A stretch of DNA of 64,000 nt from Peptococcaceae bacterium 1109 (GCA_001028815.1 LDJB01000003.1:252143-316142), one strand, 5' to 3'; counted from the first letter of the stretch, positions 17,344-26,196 are shown. Numbers and translations are program-made. The notes: a model not told the origin generated them from the letters alone.

Positions 17344-18381
17344 TTAGTTACCAAGGTCAATCATGGGTTCTAAGCCCGCAGGCAGGTCCGGGTTGAGGCC
17401 CTTGTTGAGAGCTTTGTAAAGCCCCACTGCTTGCGGTATAAAGATGAAGGGTATGCCCGCAACCCCGTAGTTTGCATAGCGGGGGACATCCACTTGCCAG
17501 TCAGAACCCCAATCAGCCCCAGTGTGGCTTATGGTTACTACCTTAGCCCCTCGCCCCTTCAGATCTCTGATCAAGTCCCGCTGCAAGGTATACTCCTCGG
17601 GAGATAGGGCCACGACAGCCAAAGTCTTCTCATCCACCAAAACCATGGGGCCGTGGCGCACGTCCAGGACGTGGTAGTAGTTTGCGGCGATCTGGGGGAT
17701 CTCTGAAAAGGCGATGGCAGCTTCCTTGGCGATGCCATCCAGCTCAGAATCGGCCAGCACTATAACCTTCTCCCAGTCCGCGGCGGCGATCTCCTTTGCC
17801 AAACCAGTGTACTTCTCCATGAAACCTGGGCCGCCGTTGATAGCCTCATCGATTTCCGCCAGAAGGCGCTGATCGTTAGCAAGGATCGCGATAAGCACTA
17901 GGTTAGCAGCATACAGGTTTGTGACGGTACGGGTTTGGCAGACACTTTCGTCAAAAGCCCAGGGAATCTCCAGGCTGAGGTCTGCAAGCTCCCCAAGGGG
18001 TGAGCCTTCCTTCGCAGAAATCCCGATAACAGGCACCCCCATAGCCTTGGCCTTCTTTACAGCCAGGACAACTTCACTAGTACCGCCGGACCTGGAAGGG
18101 GCAATTAGCATTGAACCTTGCAGGAGTTGCTCGTAGTGTGCGAAGTTCACCAAGAGGTCCCCGCCCGCTACAGCGTTTGCAGGTAGGCCTAAGCGCAGCT
18201 TGGTGGATGTCTCTGCAGCCTGACACAAGCAGTAGCCAGAACCGCATCCCACAAAGGTGAGGCTCCGCGGTTTATGGCCCTCATACAATTTCCGCACCTG
18301 TTGGGCGTTGGCGAGCAGATAATCGTAAGTCTGGCGCAGTGCATGGTATTGGCTAAAGATTTCTTTCTCAGTGAGATACAT
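17344..18381 (-). CDS. Tandem-SIS sugar-phosphate isomerase/deaminase (AgaS/GlmS-like)
   Basis: 345-residue cytoplasmic protein with two SIS domains. Domain 1 (about 35-170) has the phosphosugar loop LTFVGCGSGYC and APSRSGGTSEVVLAVKKAKA; domain 2 (about 195-340) has IQ-type IAFSEIPQIAANYYHVLDVRHG with the Glu-His segment RHGPMVLV, seen in AgaS and the isomerase half of GlmS. No glutaminase domain is present, so it is an AgaS-type amino-sugar-phosphate deaminase or isomerase. It is the second gene of the GntR-SIS-GH4-GatZ operon; galactosamine 6-phosphate to tagatose 6-phosphate would link it directly to GatZ. Confidence 0.85.
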   Translation of the reverse strand: MYLTEKEIFSQYHALRQTYDYLLANAQQVRKLYEGHKPRSLTFVGCGSGYCLCQAAETSTKLRLGLPANAVAGGDLLVNFAHYEQLLQGSMLIAPSRSGGTSEVVLAVKKAKAMGVPVIGISAKEGSPLGELADLSLEIPWAFDESVCQTRTVTNLYAANLVLIAILANDQRLLAEIDEAINGGPGFMEKYTGLAKEIAAADWEKVIVLADSELDGIAKEAAIAFSEIPQIAANYYHVLDVRHGPMVLVDEKTLAVVALSPEEYTLQRDLIRDLKGRGAKVVTISHTGADWGSDWQVDVPRYANYGVAGIPFIFIPQAVGLYKALNKGLNPDLPAGLEPMIDLGN

Positions 18382-18462
18382 AGCCCTCGTCCTTCCTGTT
18401 ATATTGTCATGACAAGAAGTGCTGTAAACAAAGGAAACACTGAGGTTTCCTCGTTAGACTGC

Positions 18463-19188
18463 CTATTTAAGATTGACTTCAAAGCGGAAGCGGTCGCCTC
18501 TCACAACCCCCACTGTGTACTCCACGCAGAGGCCGCCCGCATAGGTGAAACGCTCAAGATCCAGCGCGGGGCTGCCTGGAGGCAGCTTAAACAGCTCCCC
18601 TTCTCGGCGGTTAATGGCCACGGCCCCAAAGGTCTCTTTGGCTGAGTCCACTACCACACCGTACTTATTGCGCAGCACATCATAGAGCGGGGTAGTATCC
18701 AGTTCGTCTTTGGAAAGATCCGGGAACAGATTCACAGGCAAGTAAGTGGATTCAATAGCCATCAAGGTATCATCTGCGAAGCGCAGCCGCTTGAGGTAAT
18801 AGACTTCATCGCTTTCCCGCAAGTTCAAAGCTTCCGCGATCTTAGGCGTGGGGTGCCCCACCTTAAACTTCTCCACTTCATTGCGAGGGTTTAGCCCCCG
18901 CTTGCGAAACTCCTGGGAAAAGCTGTAGAAGCTGGTGAGCTGCTGTTCTATCTTAGGAACAGTCACAAAGGTGCCTACTCCCTGGCGGCGCCTGACTAAG
19001 CCGTCCCTTTCCAGTTCAGCCAAGGCCTGCCGAACTGTAATCCGGCTCACGCCGTACTCTTTACACAGTTCAAACTCGGACGGCAGCCGATCGCCCACTT
19101 GCCACTCGTTGTTCATAATCTTCTGGGCGAGGATGGTCTTTAGCTGATGATATAACGCCACCGGTGAGTTTTCCTTGATCAGTGCCAT
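18463..19188 (-). CDS. GntR-family transcriptional regulator (HutC/UTRA type)
   Basis: 241-residue repressor. The winged helix motif is RLPSEFELCKEYGVSRITVR (about 34-53) with wing RRRQGVGTFV; the UTRA effector domain spans about 85-238. It begins the operon with the SIS isomerase, GH4 and GatZ. Its ATG at 19188 follows AAGGAG. A strong promoter with a CATTA-n5-TAATG palindrome over its -10 box lies just upstream, consistent with autorepression; the effector is probably an amino-sugar phosphate. Confidence 0.88.
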   Translation of the reverse strand: MALIKENSPVALYHQLKTILAQKIMNNEWQVGDRLPSEFELCKEYGVSRITVRQALAELERDGLVRRRQGVGTFVTVPKIEQQLTSFYSFSQEFRKRGLNPRNEVEKFKVGHPTPKIAEALNLRESDEVYYLKRLRFADDTLMAIESTYLPVNLFPDLSKDELDTTPLYDVLRNKYGVVVDSAKETFGAVAINRREGELFKLPPGSPALDLERFTYAGGLCVEYTVGVVRGDRFRFEVNLK

Positions 19189-19218
19189 AATGTCTCCTTA
19201 ATCTATTAGTTGTAATAA

Positions 19219-19247
19219 CATTATACCGTAATGCAATAATTTATCAA
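19219..19247 (-). promoter_or_regulatory. Sigma-A promoter with overlapping palindromic operator
   Basis: On the minus strand TTGATA (19242-19247), a 16-base spacer and a perfect TATAAT (19220-19225) precede the GntR gene at 19188. The inverted repeat CATTA-n5-TAATG (19219-19233) covers the -10 box, an arrangement expected for repression by the adjacent GntR protein. Confidence 0.65.
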
Positions 19248-19270
19248 GGCAAGATTTCCCCTGAGCGCGC

Positions 19271-19298
19271 AGAAAGAGAGCCGGAAACCCGGCTCTCT
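19271..19298 (-). terminator. Rho-independent terminator of the 20-27 kb operon
   Basis: A perfect 10-bp stem (19275-19284 with 19289-19298) with a 4-base loop lies 15 bases after the SBP stop and is followed on the minus strand by TTTCT. It closes the operon that starts with the GntR gene at 26933. Confidence 0.7.
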
Positions 19299-19312
19299 TC
19301 CGAAGGAGGTTC

Positions 19313-20563
19313 TTAGAACAGGCTCTTTGTAGCCTGATCCAATGCTTTTACAGCTTCCTCTACACTGCGCTCGCCGCTCCACATGGTATCAAACTCACGG
19401 GTCATGGCAGCGTAGAACTGATCACTCTGGACAAACAGTGGGAACGGCTTGGCGTGTTCCATTACGTCCAGGAAGTACACCTTGTGCTCAGGCTTGCCTT
19501 CCAGCCCAGCAAAGGCAGGCCCGTAGGCAAGTTCCTCAATGGCTGGAATACCCATGCGAGTCTCGCCAACAATGCGCTGGCCTTCTTCGCTGATCAGGAA
19601 TGTGAGGAACTGGAAGGCCGCATCGGCGTTCTTGGCACCCTTAGGCATGGTCCAGTAGTTTACCCACAGGCGAGTGGACGGCTCGCTGTCCTCATCCCAG
19701 AGCGGTAGCGGCACAACGTCCCACTCCAAGTCTTCGGCGTTGGCGAAGCTGTTGGCCCAGCCAACGGTGGTCACGTACATCGCTGTCCTCTGGCTGAGGA
19801 AAGCACCGGAAGCGTTGGAGAAGGTGCTGGTCAAGGCAGGGGCAGGGGCAATACCTTCCACAACCATGCCTTGGAGGAACTCTAGGACTTCAACCGCGTT
19901 AGGCAGGTGCAATCCGCTGCCAGTCCCATCTGGGTTGATGACGCTAGCACCGTTCAGGTACAGCCAGTCGATGAACCCGTCAGAGAAGGTGTCGAAAGCG
20001 TAGCCATAGACCTTTGTCTGAGAGCCATCCTTCTGGACCAGAGCACGGGCGGTCTCAAGGAACTCTTCCCTGGTCCAACCGGGCTGAGGATAAGGCACGC
20101 CAGCTTCATCAAATAGCTTCTTGTTGTATGCAACTACACTGGTTGTTGCATCTCGGGGGAATGCATAGATGCCGCCATCGATTTCAATGGCATCAACCAC
20201 TGCTGGGAAGAAAGCGTCCAAGTTAACGCTGTACTTCTCCATGTATGGGCGAAGATCTTGGAGTGCACCCCGAGGTACCCAGGTTCCCAGTTTGTCCATA
20301 CCCAGCATGGCCACATCGGGAGGGGTGCCGCCGGCAACCATGGTGAGCACCTTGGTGTAATATTCAGATGAGGGGATCTGAACGAACTCGACTTCAATCT
20401 CAGGATTCTGTGCCTCAAAGGCATTCTTCAGTGCATCCAGGGAGCTGCCGCTTTCAAAACTCCACCACGAAGCAACTTGAATCTTGGTTTTTGCTGCTGC
20501 TGGCAGTGCTGTGAAGGCAAAGATCAAGGTCAGAGCAAGAGCAATGTGCAGTAGTCTTTTCAC
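19313..20563 (-). CDS. Extracellular sugar-binding protein, family 1 (CUT1)
   Basis: 416-residue SBP with signal peptide VKRLLHIALALTLIFAFTAL (cleavage near PAAAK) and mature start TKIQVASWWSFESGSSLDAL. Family-1 features include GGTPPDVAMLGMDKLGTWV, YAFPRDATTSVVAYNKKLFD and the C-terminal FQFLTFLISEEGQRIVGE. The GTG at 20563 is chosen because AAAAAGGAGG lies 7 bases upstream; an in-frame ATG at 20587 would put that site inside the gene. It is the last gene of its operon, after both permeases, the reverse of the other importers here, and is followed directly by a terminator. Confidence 0.9.
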   Translation of the reverse strand: MKRLLHIALALTLIFAFTALPAAAKTKIQVASWWSFESGSSLDALKNAFEAQNPEIEVEFVQIPSSEYYTKVLTMVAGGTPPDVAMLGMDKLGTWVPRGALQDLRPYMEKYSVNLDAFFPAVVDAIEIDGGIYAFPRDATTSVVAYNKKLFDEAGVPYPQPGWTREEFLETARALVQKDGSQTKVYGYAFDTFSDGFIDWLYLNGASVINPDGTGSGLHLPNAVEVLEFLQGMVVEGIAPAPALTSTFSNASGAFLSQRTAMYVTTVGWANSFANAEDLEWDVVPLPLWDEDSEPSTRLWVNYWTMPKGAKNADAAFQFLTFLISEEGQRIVGETRMGIPAIEELAYGPAFAGLEGKPEHKVYFLDVMEHAKPFPLFVQSDQFYAAMTREFDTMWSGERSVEEAVKALDQATKSLF

Positions 20564-20614
20564 TTGACATCCTCCTTTTTTTGTCATCAGAATACACAGC
20601 TTACTTCCAGTACC

Positions 20615-21460
20615 TTACCGGCCGCCAAACCCTGACAGGGCAATCCCTTGGGTAAAGAAGCGCTGTCCTAGGGCAAAGACAACCAGCGTTGGAATGAGCG
20701 CAATCAAGGTCCCGGCAAGCATCACCTCCCACTCTACACTGTACATCCCTCTAAAGAACGACAACCCAACTTGAACTGGCATCTTGGAGGTATCGTTTAC
20801 CACAATCAAAGGCCACAAGAATGCGTTCCACTGCGAGCGGAACGTGAAGATGGCCAAGGATGCCAAGGCCGGTTTGGCCAGGGGCAAGATGATCCTCCAA
20901 TAGAGGCCGAAGCGGGAACAGCCGTCGATGCGCGCGGCCTCTTCCAGCTCGTAGGGAACTGTCAAGAAGAACTGCCGCAGCAAGAACGTGCCAAAGGCGG
21001 AAAAGGCTGATGGCAAAATCATGGCAGTATACGTGTTCAGCCAGCCCAAGTAGCGCATCAATATGAAGTTGGGGATGATCACTACCTGGCCGGGAATCAT
21101 CAAGGTTCCCAGGTACAACAAGAACAGCTGATCCCGCCCAGGAAACTTCATCCGGGCAAAGGCATAGGCAGATAGCGAGCACGTTACAAGCTGCAAAATC
21201 ACTACGGCCACGGTGGTGTAAAAGCTGTTCAGCAAGAACCTGCCGAAGGGAACCCGATGCCACGCGGTGGCGAAGTTCCTCAAGGTTGCAGGATTGGGTA
21301 TCCACTGCGGCGGATACACCAGGGCGTTCCCAGAAGTCTTCAACGCCGTGGACACGGTCCACAGGAAAGGCAGAACCATGCCGCCAGCTACGAGAATGAG
21401 GATCACGTAGGCCCACAGCCTGCCCCACTTCTGTCCAGGTGCAGTGCGTTGTTTATTCAT
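20615..21460 (-). CDS. CUT1 sugar ABC transporter permease, MalG-type
   Basis: 281-residue inner-membrane permease with six predicted membrane segments; the first is LWAYVILILVAGGMVLPFLW. The EAA loop is EEAARIDGCSRFGLYWRIIL (about 194-213) and the C-terminus FFTQGIALSGFGGR is typical. It overlaps the MalF-type gene by 8 bases and precedes the SBP gene by 51 bases. No ATPase is encoded nearby. It should transport the substrate of the glycosidase-like protein at 22334. Confidence 0.92.
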   Translation of the reverse strand: MNKQRTAPGQKWGRLWAYVILILVAGGMVLPFLWTVSTALKTSGNALVYPPQWIPNPATLRNFATAWHRVPFGRFLLNSFYTTVAVVILQLVTCSLSAYAFARMKFPGRDQLFLLYLGTLMIPGQVVIIPNFILMRYLGWLNTYTAMILPSAFSAFGTFLLRQFFLTVPYELEEAARIDGCSRFGLYWRIILPLAKPALASLAIFTFRSQWNAFLWPLIVVNDTSKMPVQVGLSFFRGMYSVEWEVMLAGTLIALIPTLVVFALGQRFFTQGIALSGFGGR

Positions 21461-22337
21461 AATGCACCCACCTTCCTTGATACTTAAACTGAATCAGGGT
21501 CAAAGCAAACACCATAATAAACAAGACCCACGCCACCGCTGAGGCATACCCCATGTTGAACCACTGAAAAGCATTGCTGTAGATGTAGTAAACAATGGTC
21601 TCAGTGGAGCCCGAAGGCCCGCCGTTGGTCATGATGAACGGCTGTTCAAAGATGTTGAACACCCCGATCATCTTCATAACCACTACAAAAAACATCGTCG
21701 GAGACAACAGGGGCAGGGTAATCTTCCAGAACTGCTGCCACTTGGAGGCGCCATCTAGTTCTGCTGCCTCATAGAGCTGTCCGGGAATGGACTGCAGCCC
21801 TGCCAGGAAGATCACCATGTAATAGCCCGCGTACTGCCAGATGTGCATTAGAATCAAGGACGGCTTAGCCCAGGTAACAGATCCGAGCCAGTTAGGCGGG
21901 TTCGCCCACCCGAGTGAGCGCAAGAGGTAGTTCAGCACGCCGAACTGGGGGTCAAGGAGCCAGATCCACACGATTCCCACGGCAATGGTGGAACTCACTG
22001 AGGGCAGGTACATGATGGTGCGGAACAGCGTCATGCCCTTGAGAGTCCTGTTGCAGATGAGCGCCAACAACAGCGATACGGCCGTTCCCAGTGGCACGAT
22101 CCCCACCACAAAGTACAACGTATTCAGGAGTACCCTGCGAAAGTCTCTGTCAGCCTGGATGAGCTGGAAGAAGTTCCGCAGGCCCACATAAGCGGGAGTG
22201 CTGAACAGATCCCATTTGTGCACACTGATCCACAAGGAAAACAGCACTGCAAAAACTGTAAATGCGAGAAAGCCGATTAGGTTGGGCAAGAGAAAGGCCC
22301 ACGCCTCCCACGTTTCTCTGCGCCTTCTGCGCTTCAT
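21453..22337 (-). CDS. CUT1 sugar ABC transporter permease, MalF-type
   Basis: 294-residue inner-membrane permease: basic N-terminus KRRRRRETWEAWAFLLPNLI, six membrane segments, and EAA loop YEAAELDGASKWQQFWKITL (about 190-209). Its start overlaps the stop of the 693-residue protein gene by 4 bases (ATGA), so translation is coupled. It forms a pair with the MalG-type gene at 20615. Confidence 0.92.
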   Translation of the reverse strand: MKRRRRRETWEAWAFLLPNLIGFLAFTVFAVLFSLWISVHKWDLFSTPAYVGLRNFFQLIQADRDFRRVLLNTLYFVVGIVPLGTAVSLLLALICNRTLKGMTLFRTIMYLPSVSSTIAVGIVWIWLLDPQFGVLNYLLRSLGWANPPNWLGSVTWAKPSLILMHIWQYAGYYMVIFLAGLQSIPGQLYEAAELDGASKWQQFWKITLPLLSPTMFFVVVMKMIGVFNIFEQPFIMTNGGPSGSTETIVYYIYSNAFQWFNMGYASAVAWVLFIMVFALTLIQFKYQGRWVHYE

Positions 22338-24415
22338 TGTTCGCTCCCCTCCACGTGCCAGCGCACTGCGCTAAACAGCGCAGGGGGCACCTGAATCACT
22401 ATATGTCCGTCAACTGCAACAGCTCGATGCTCTTGCCACGCTCCGGTGGTTCCGTCTAGCACCTGCAGGGCCACGTCGCTCTCTCCAGGCAGCTCTACCT
22501 TAAGCTCACCAGGCTCACCACTGGAATTGGCTGCCAAGAGGACTGTGCTGCCATCTCTTGCCTGCCACCGTGTCGCCGTGATGCCTTCTGCCGCTGTTAG
22601 GCCTTGGCTATCCAGGAAAGTGCCAGTCCCGATAAACCTCTGCACCTCACCTCTAACTCGCAGCGCCTGGTGCAGGCGGCTCAGCATGGCTTCCAGGCGG
22701 CCTTCATCGCTGACCCGCTTGCGGAACACCTCACCCTCAAACCAGAACACGCTCCCGAGGACAAACGCTCGCACCAGGTCAGCCATGAACATCTGCTCCT
22801 GCTCTTCTGGAGTGAGGCCTGGCATCACCCTAGGGGCAATCATGTTCACCAAGGTGTGCTCGGGGAAGGTGTACTTGTAGAGGTTGAAGTACTCATCGTA
22901 GGCTGTGCCGTTCCAAGCAAGGCTCCCCCACAAGCGGCTGGAATAGATGTCACCGCAGTTTTCAATCATGAGGAAGCTGTCTTCCCGCACCTTGCGGATC
23001 TTCTCCGTTGTGCTCTCGATGAGGTCCATATACCCTTGGTTGAATCCGGAAGAACCAGCTGCCGGCCCATGTTCGTGATCGCTGTAGCACGGATAGGGAG
23101 TGGCAGAACCGAGCTGATCATAGTAGATTCCTCTAGCGCCATAAGCCTGAACCATCCACACGGCGAAATCCTCAAGCATCTGCCGCCATTCTGGATTGGA
23201 CGGGCAGAGGACAAACGTCTCCGCTGGGCCGTATACTTCGTAGATGGGGCTTTGCTCTAGGGTGCGCAGCATCAAACGCTCCCCGAGGGTTTCAGCATAT
23301 TCAGAGTACTTATCCATAATGCGGGCATTGATGTAAAACGTCACAAAGCGCCCCTTGGAGTTCACATAATCCACTCCCCGCTTGAGGGACATGGGCGTGC
23401 CAAGCTCAAGGTCAGGGTTGTAGTTGGGGTAGTGGCTGTCAAAGCCCATATGGTTCCACCCAGCCATGAAAAAGTGACGGCTGCCAAACTCATCGAAGTC
23501 CCCATCGGACATCTCGGGGATATCCGCAAAAGTGTGATCAATGCCGTCGAAGCGCCGGAAGTTGTAGTGCGGCGACAAGACAAATTCTTGGCTTAAATCC
23601 GCGGGGTGCTCCACCTGTTCCACAACTGTATCAAACCATGCCCGATACCTGTGGGCGGAGAGGTGCCAATCACCGCCGTGAAACGCCCACACAATGGGGG
23701 CTGAGGTGTAAGACTGCCCAGGTTCGATATCAACGTATTTGCGGAAGCTTAAGCTGACCCACCGGTTCGCTGGGCCCCCTGTCTCGATTCTCAGGCCCGT
23801 TACGGGAAAGCCTGGATCGTGGGAAGCCACATAGACCCCGTAGTCCCCATCAGAGAGATCCATGTACGTCATAGATGCGAGGCCGCAGTAGTTAATCTCC
23901 CGTTCAAATCCGAAATCTGTGGGCTTACTCTCCGCCCGCCAAAACTTCTGATACTTCTCGCTGGCCAAGGCAGCAGGTACATCCACGATCCGCTCCCCAG
24001 CGTGATGGGGATACATTAGCTCTGCCTGCTCAGATACGTAGATTTGAGGAAGGCGGGGATAGAGGACCTCACAGATGGGAAGTCCACACCCGTTATGAAG
24101 CTCCAGCCCCCAGGTGCCCGTACCATCCTCTGCCACCATCAGCCTCAGTTTACCTGCGATGGGATATGTCTCACCGCAGGATGCCTTGCACTTGTCAAAC
24201 TCCCACTGGGCTGCGTGCCCTTGTTGATCCGCCCGTAGATCCTCCGGGATAACCACGATGCGCTCTGTGCCGTCCCGCAAGGCAAACTCTACGAGAGGAA
24301 GCTGAGCTTGTTCCTTGATTGGTAAAGACTTGCCCTGCAACTTCCAATTTCTAAAGGACCCTGAACTGTGCTCCAACGCGAACTGCATATCTTTCCGCTG
24401 TATCCACGACATCAT
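22334..24415 (-). CDS. Large cytoplasmic glycosidase-like protein (DUF6259-type, TIM barrel)
   Basis: 693-residue protein with no signal peptide. It has an N-terminal beta-sandwich (about 1-260), a central barrel (about 275-610) and a C-terminal small beta domain (about 625-690). Barrel strand motifs such as GRFVTFYINARIMDKY, GARGIYYDQLGSATPYPCY and SFLMIENCGDIYSS look like retaining glycosidases of the broad GH-D/GH101-like type; Asp433 and Glu485 are candidate nucleophile and acid/base. I believe this is the DUF6259 group, but cannot confirm. It is coupled to an ABC importer and follows a SIS protein and a NagK-like kinase, so an intracellular alpha-glycoside of an amino sugar is a fair guess. 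Tandem ATGs at 24412-24415 follow GAGGGGGGAG. Confidence 0.7.
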   Translation of the reverse strand: MMSWIQRKDMQFALEHSSGSFRNWKLQGKSLPIKEQAQLPLVEFALRDGTERIVVIPEDLRADQQGHAAQWEFDKCKASCGETYPIAGKLRLMVAEDGTGTWGLELHNGCGLPICEVLYPRLPQIYVSEQAELMYPHHAGERIVDVPAALASEKYQKFWRAESKPTDFGFEREINYCGLASMTYMDLSDGDYGVYVASHDPGFPVTGLRIETGGPANRWVSLSFRKYVDIEPGQSYTSAPIVWAFHGGDWHLSAHRYRAWFDTVVEQVEHPADLSQEFVLSPHYNFRRFDGIDHTFADIPEMSDGDFDEFGSRHFFMAGWNHMGFDSHYPNYNPDLELGTPMSLKRGVDYVNSKGRFVTFYINARIMDKYSEYAETLGERLMLRTLEQSPIYEVYGPAETFVLCPSNPEWRQMLEDFAVWMVQAYGARGIYYDQLGSATPYPCYSDHEHGPAAGSSGFNQGYMDLIESTTEKIRKVREDSFLMIENCGDIYSSRLWGSLAWNGTAYDEYFNLYKYTFPEHTLVNMIAPRVMPGLTPEEQEQMFMADLVRAFVLGSVFWFEGEVFRKRVSDEGRLEAMLSRLHQALRVRGEVQRFIGTGTFLDSQGLTAAEGITATRWQARDGSTVLLAANSSGEPGELKVELPGESDVALQVLDGTTGAWQEHRAVAVDGHIVIQVPPALFSAVRWHVEGSEQ

Positions 24416-24426
24416 AGCTCCCCCCT

Positions 24427-25173
24427 CTAGTAACCTTGCTCTTCATAACGAGCCCGCGCCGCAGCGTTAAGCTTACCCGCATCGGGAAGGTGGTTGCTCA
24501 CGTATGCGCTGGGTTTGAGGCCCCGGGCTACCAGCTGCTCCACCACTTCTGCTTGCAGAGCCCAGTTAATGTACGAAGCGGCAATCCCCGAGGCGGGGCA
24601 GATCTTCTGGCCGCCCAACTCTTCCACCTCAACCAACGCATCTCCGTACGGAACACAGTTATCGATCACCAGATCTGCCATCTCAAAGAGGCGCTTTCCC
24701 GAAGGGTGCTTGCTCTGGAACCGCTTCGATGCACCCACGCTTGTTAGAGCGATGGTCTTAATCCCCCGCTCCCGGGCAAGGCAAGCCATCTCAACTGACA
24801 TAACATTGATGCCCGAAACGGATCCAATCAGGATCACATCCCCTGCCTGCACTTTCGCTTGCCCTAAAATATACCGAGGCAGGTCCGCGATCTGATCCAT
24901 AAAGAACGGTTCGGGATTAGGAGGAAGCGGGCGCGGCCTTACAGGATGGGCCACCCGGATTTCGCTGTGAATAGGCGTTACCATCATCAGGCCCCCAGCC
25001 CTTCCCACTGCCTCGAACATGAGCATGTGTCCAGTATCAAAGAGGTGCCAGACTCCCCCGTTCACCACCGACTCCACAATGGCCTCCGCGGCCGCCCGGA
25101 TCGGCTCCTTCTGGGTCTGCTCGATTGCTTCCAATACGTTCTTCATCTCAACGAAGTAGCGCTCTGCCAGCAT
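24427..25173 (-). CDS. SIS-domain protein, UPF0309-like sugar-phosphate binding
   Basis: 248-residue cytoplasmic protein with a single SIS domain (about 20-190). Motifs: GGVWHLFDTGHMLMFEAVGR, the phosphosugar loop ILIGSVSGINVMSVEMACLA and IALTSVGASKRFQSKHPSGK, and DLVIDNCVPYGDALVEVE. This matches the uncharacterised UPF0309/YgfZ-unrelated SIS group often found with sugar importers. It lies between the BadF kinase and the glycosidase-like gene, 11 bases from the latter. It may isomerise or deaminate the sugar phosphate made by the kinase; the precise reaction is unknown. Confidence 0.8.
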   Translation of the reverse strand: MLAERYFVEMKNVLEAIEQTQKEPIRAAAEAIVESVVNGGVWHLFDTGHMLMFEAVGRAGGLMMVTPIHSEIRVAHPVRPRPLPPNPEPFFMDQIADLPRYILGQAKVQAGDVILIGSVSGINVMSVEMACLARERGIKTIALTSVGASKRFQSKHPSGKRLFEMADLVIDNCVPYGDALVEVEELGGQKICPASGIAASYINWALQAEVVEQLVARGLKPSAYVSNHLPDAGKLNAAARARYEEQGY

Positions 25174-25203
25174 ATATATCTCCTCCAGCCTTTCCCCAAA
25201 TAT

Positions 25204-26196
25204 CTATTGCGCTTCCCACATGGCCGCGGCATTCTCGCCGATGGCCTGCACCCGTTCGGGAGTGACTTCCGCCTGAGCCAGTTCGTAACCGAGAATAATG
25301 GCCCCGATCCATGGTTCATACTGAGGGGATACATATCGTGCCTGGGGAACCATCCGGGATAGGGCATCCTGAAATGCCTCCACCACCAGCGGGTTGCAAA
25401 GGGGTACCCCCCCAACCAACGAAATATTCACAGGCTCACTGCCAACCCCCAGGCGCTCGCTCAAGTTAGCCGCGAGCCGAGCCAGCTCTATCCCTGCCCG
25501 GCGCAGAATGTCTTGCGCGATCTGATCCCCATCCCGGGCCGCCTGAGCCACTAATGTAGTCAAGGCTGAAATCCGCTGCCTGTTCACATACCGTGAATAG
25601 ACAAACACCCGGAGTTCGGCATCGAAAGAATAGTGCAGAGCCCGGCGGAAAATTCCCTGCAATGATGTCCTGGGGCCCCGTCCATCTGCTGCGAGGGCCA
25701 CTGCCTTCAAGGCCTCAAGTCCAATCCAGTAACCGCTCCCTTCGTCTCCAAGGAGCGGGCCCCAGCCTCCGTTAGTAAGCCATTTGCCCTTCCACAAGCC
25801 TGCGGCAAAGGAACCAGTCCCGGAAAGGGACACGATGCCATCACCATAGGGAAGGGCACCCCGGAAAGCCGCGGGAGCATCCCCTTCCACCTTAATCACT
25901 GCATTAGGGCACAGATCCCGCAGAGCCATCTCTGCCACAGCATCAGGAAAGCCTGGAGCAGATATATAGATCGCCTTTACGGCCGGTTCTGGGCTTGGGT
26001 CCTTTGCTGACCGTCCCAGCGATGCGGCAACTGCGCCTCGCATAGATGCGATAGCATCTTGGTCGGAAACAAAATGGGTATTGGTGGCACCGCCGTATCC
26101 CATGCCCACCAAGCGACCACCTAGAGTAACAGTGCCAGCGATTGTCTTGGTCCCGCCGCTGTCAACGCCAATTATTAGAGTGTCTTCTGCCGCCAT
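25204..26196 (-). CDS. BadF/BadG/BcrA/BcrD-type ATPase, GlcNAc/MurNAc kinase-like
   Basis: 330-residue ASKHA sugar kinase. Visible motifs are LIIGVDSGGTKTIAGTV (phosphate-1), VSLSGTGSFAAGLWKGK, and GDEGSGYWIGLEALKAVAL; the C-terminal adenosine loop is INISLVGGVPLCNPLV-like (VNISLVGGVPLCNP). The ATG at 26196 with GAGAGGTGG 5 bases upstream is preferred; an ATG at 26214 overlapping the GntR stop as ATGA is in frame but weaker. The group includes N-acetylglucosamine and N-acetylmuramic acid kinases (MurK). It belongs to the GntR-kinase-SIS-glycosidase-importer operon and lies 900 bases from the murQ/mupG cluster, to which it might also supply phosphorylated amino sugar. Confidence 0.86.
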   Translation of the reverse strand: MAAEDTLIIGVDSGGTKTIAGTVTLGGRLVGMGYGGATNTHFVSDQDAIASMRGAVAASLGRSAKDPSPEPAVKAIYISAPGFPDAVAEMALRDLCPNAVIKVEGDAPAAFRGALPYGDGIVSLSGTGSFAAGLWKGKWLTNGGWGPLLGDEGSGYWIGLEALKAVALAADGRGPRTSLQGIFRRALHYSFDAELRVFVYSRYVNRQRISALTTLVAQAARDGDQIAQDILRRAGIELARLAANLSERLGVGSEPVNISLVGGVPLCNPLVVEAFQDALSRMVPQARYVSPQYEPWIGAIILGYELAQAEVTPERVQAIGENAAAMWEAQ

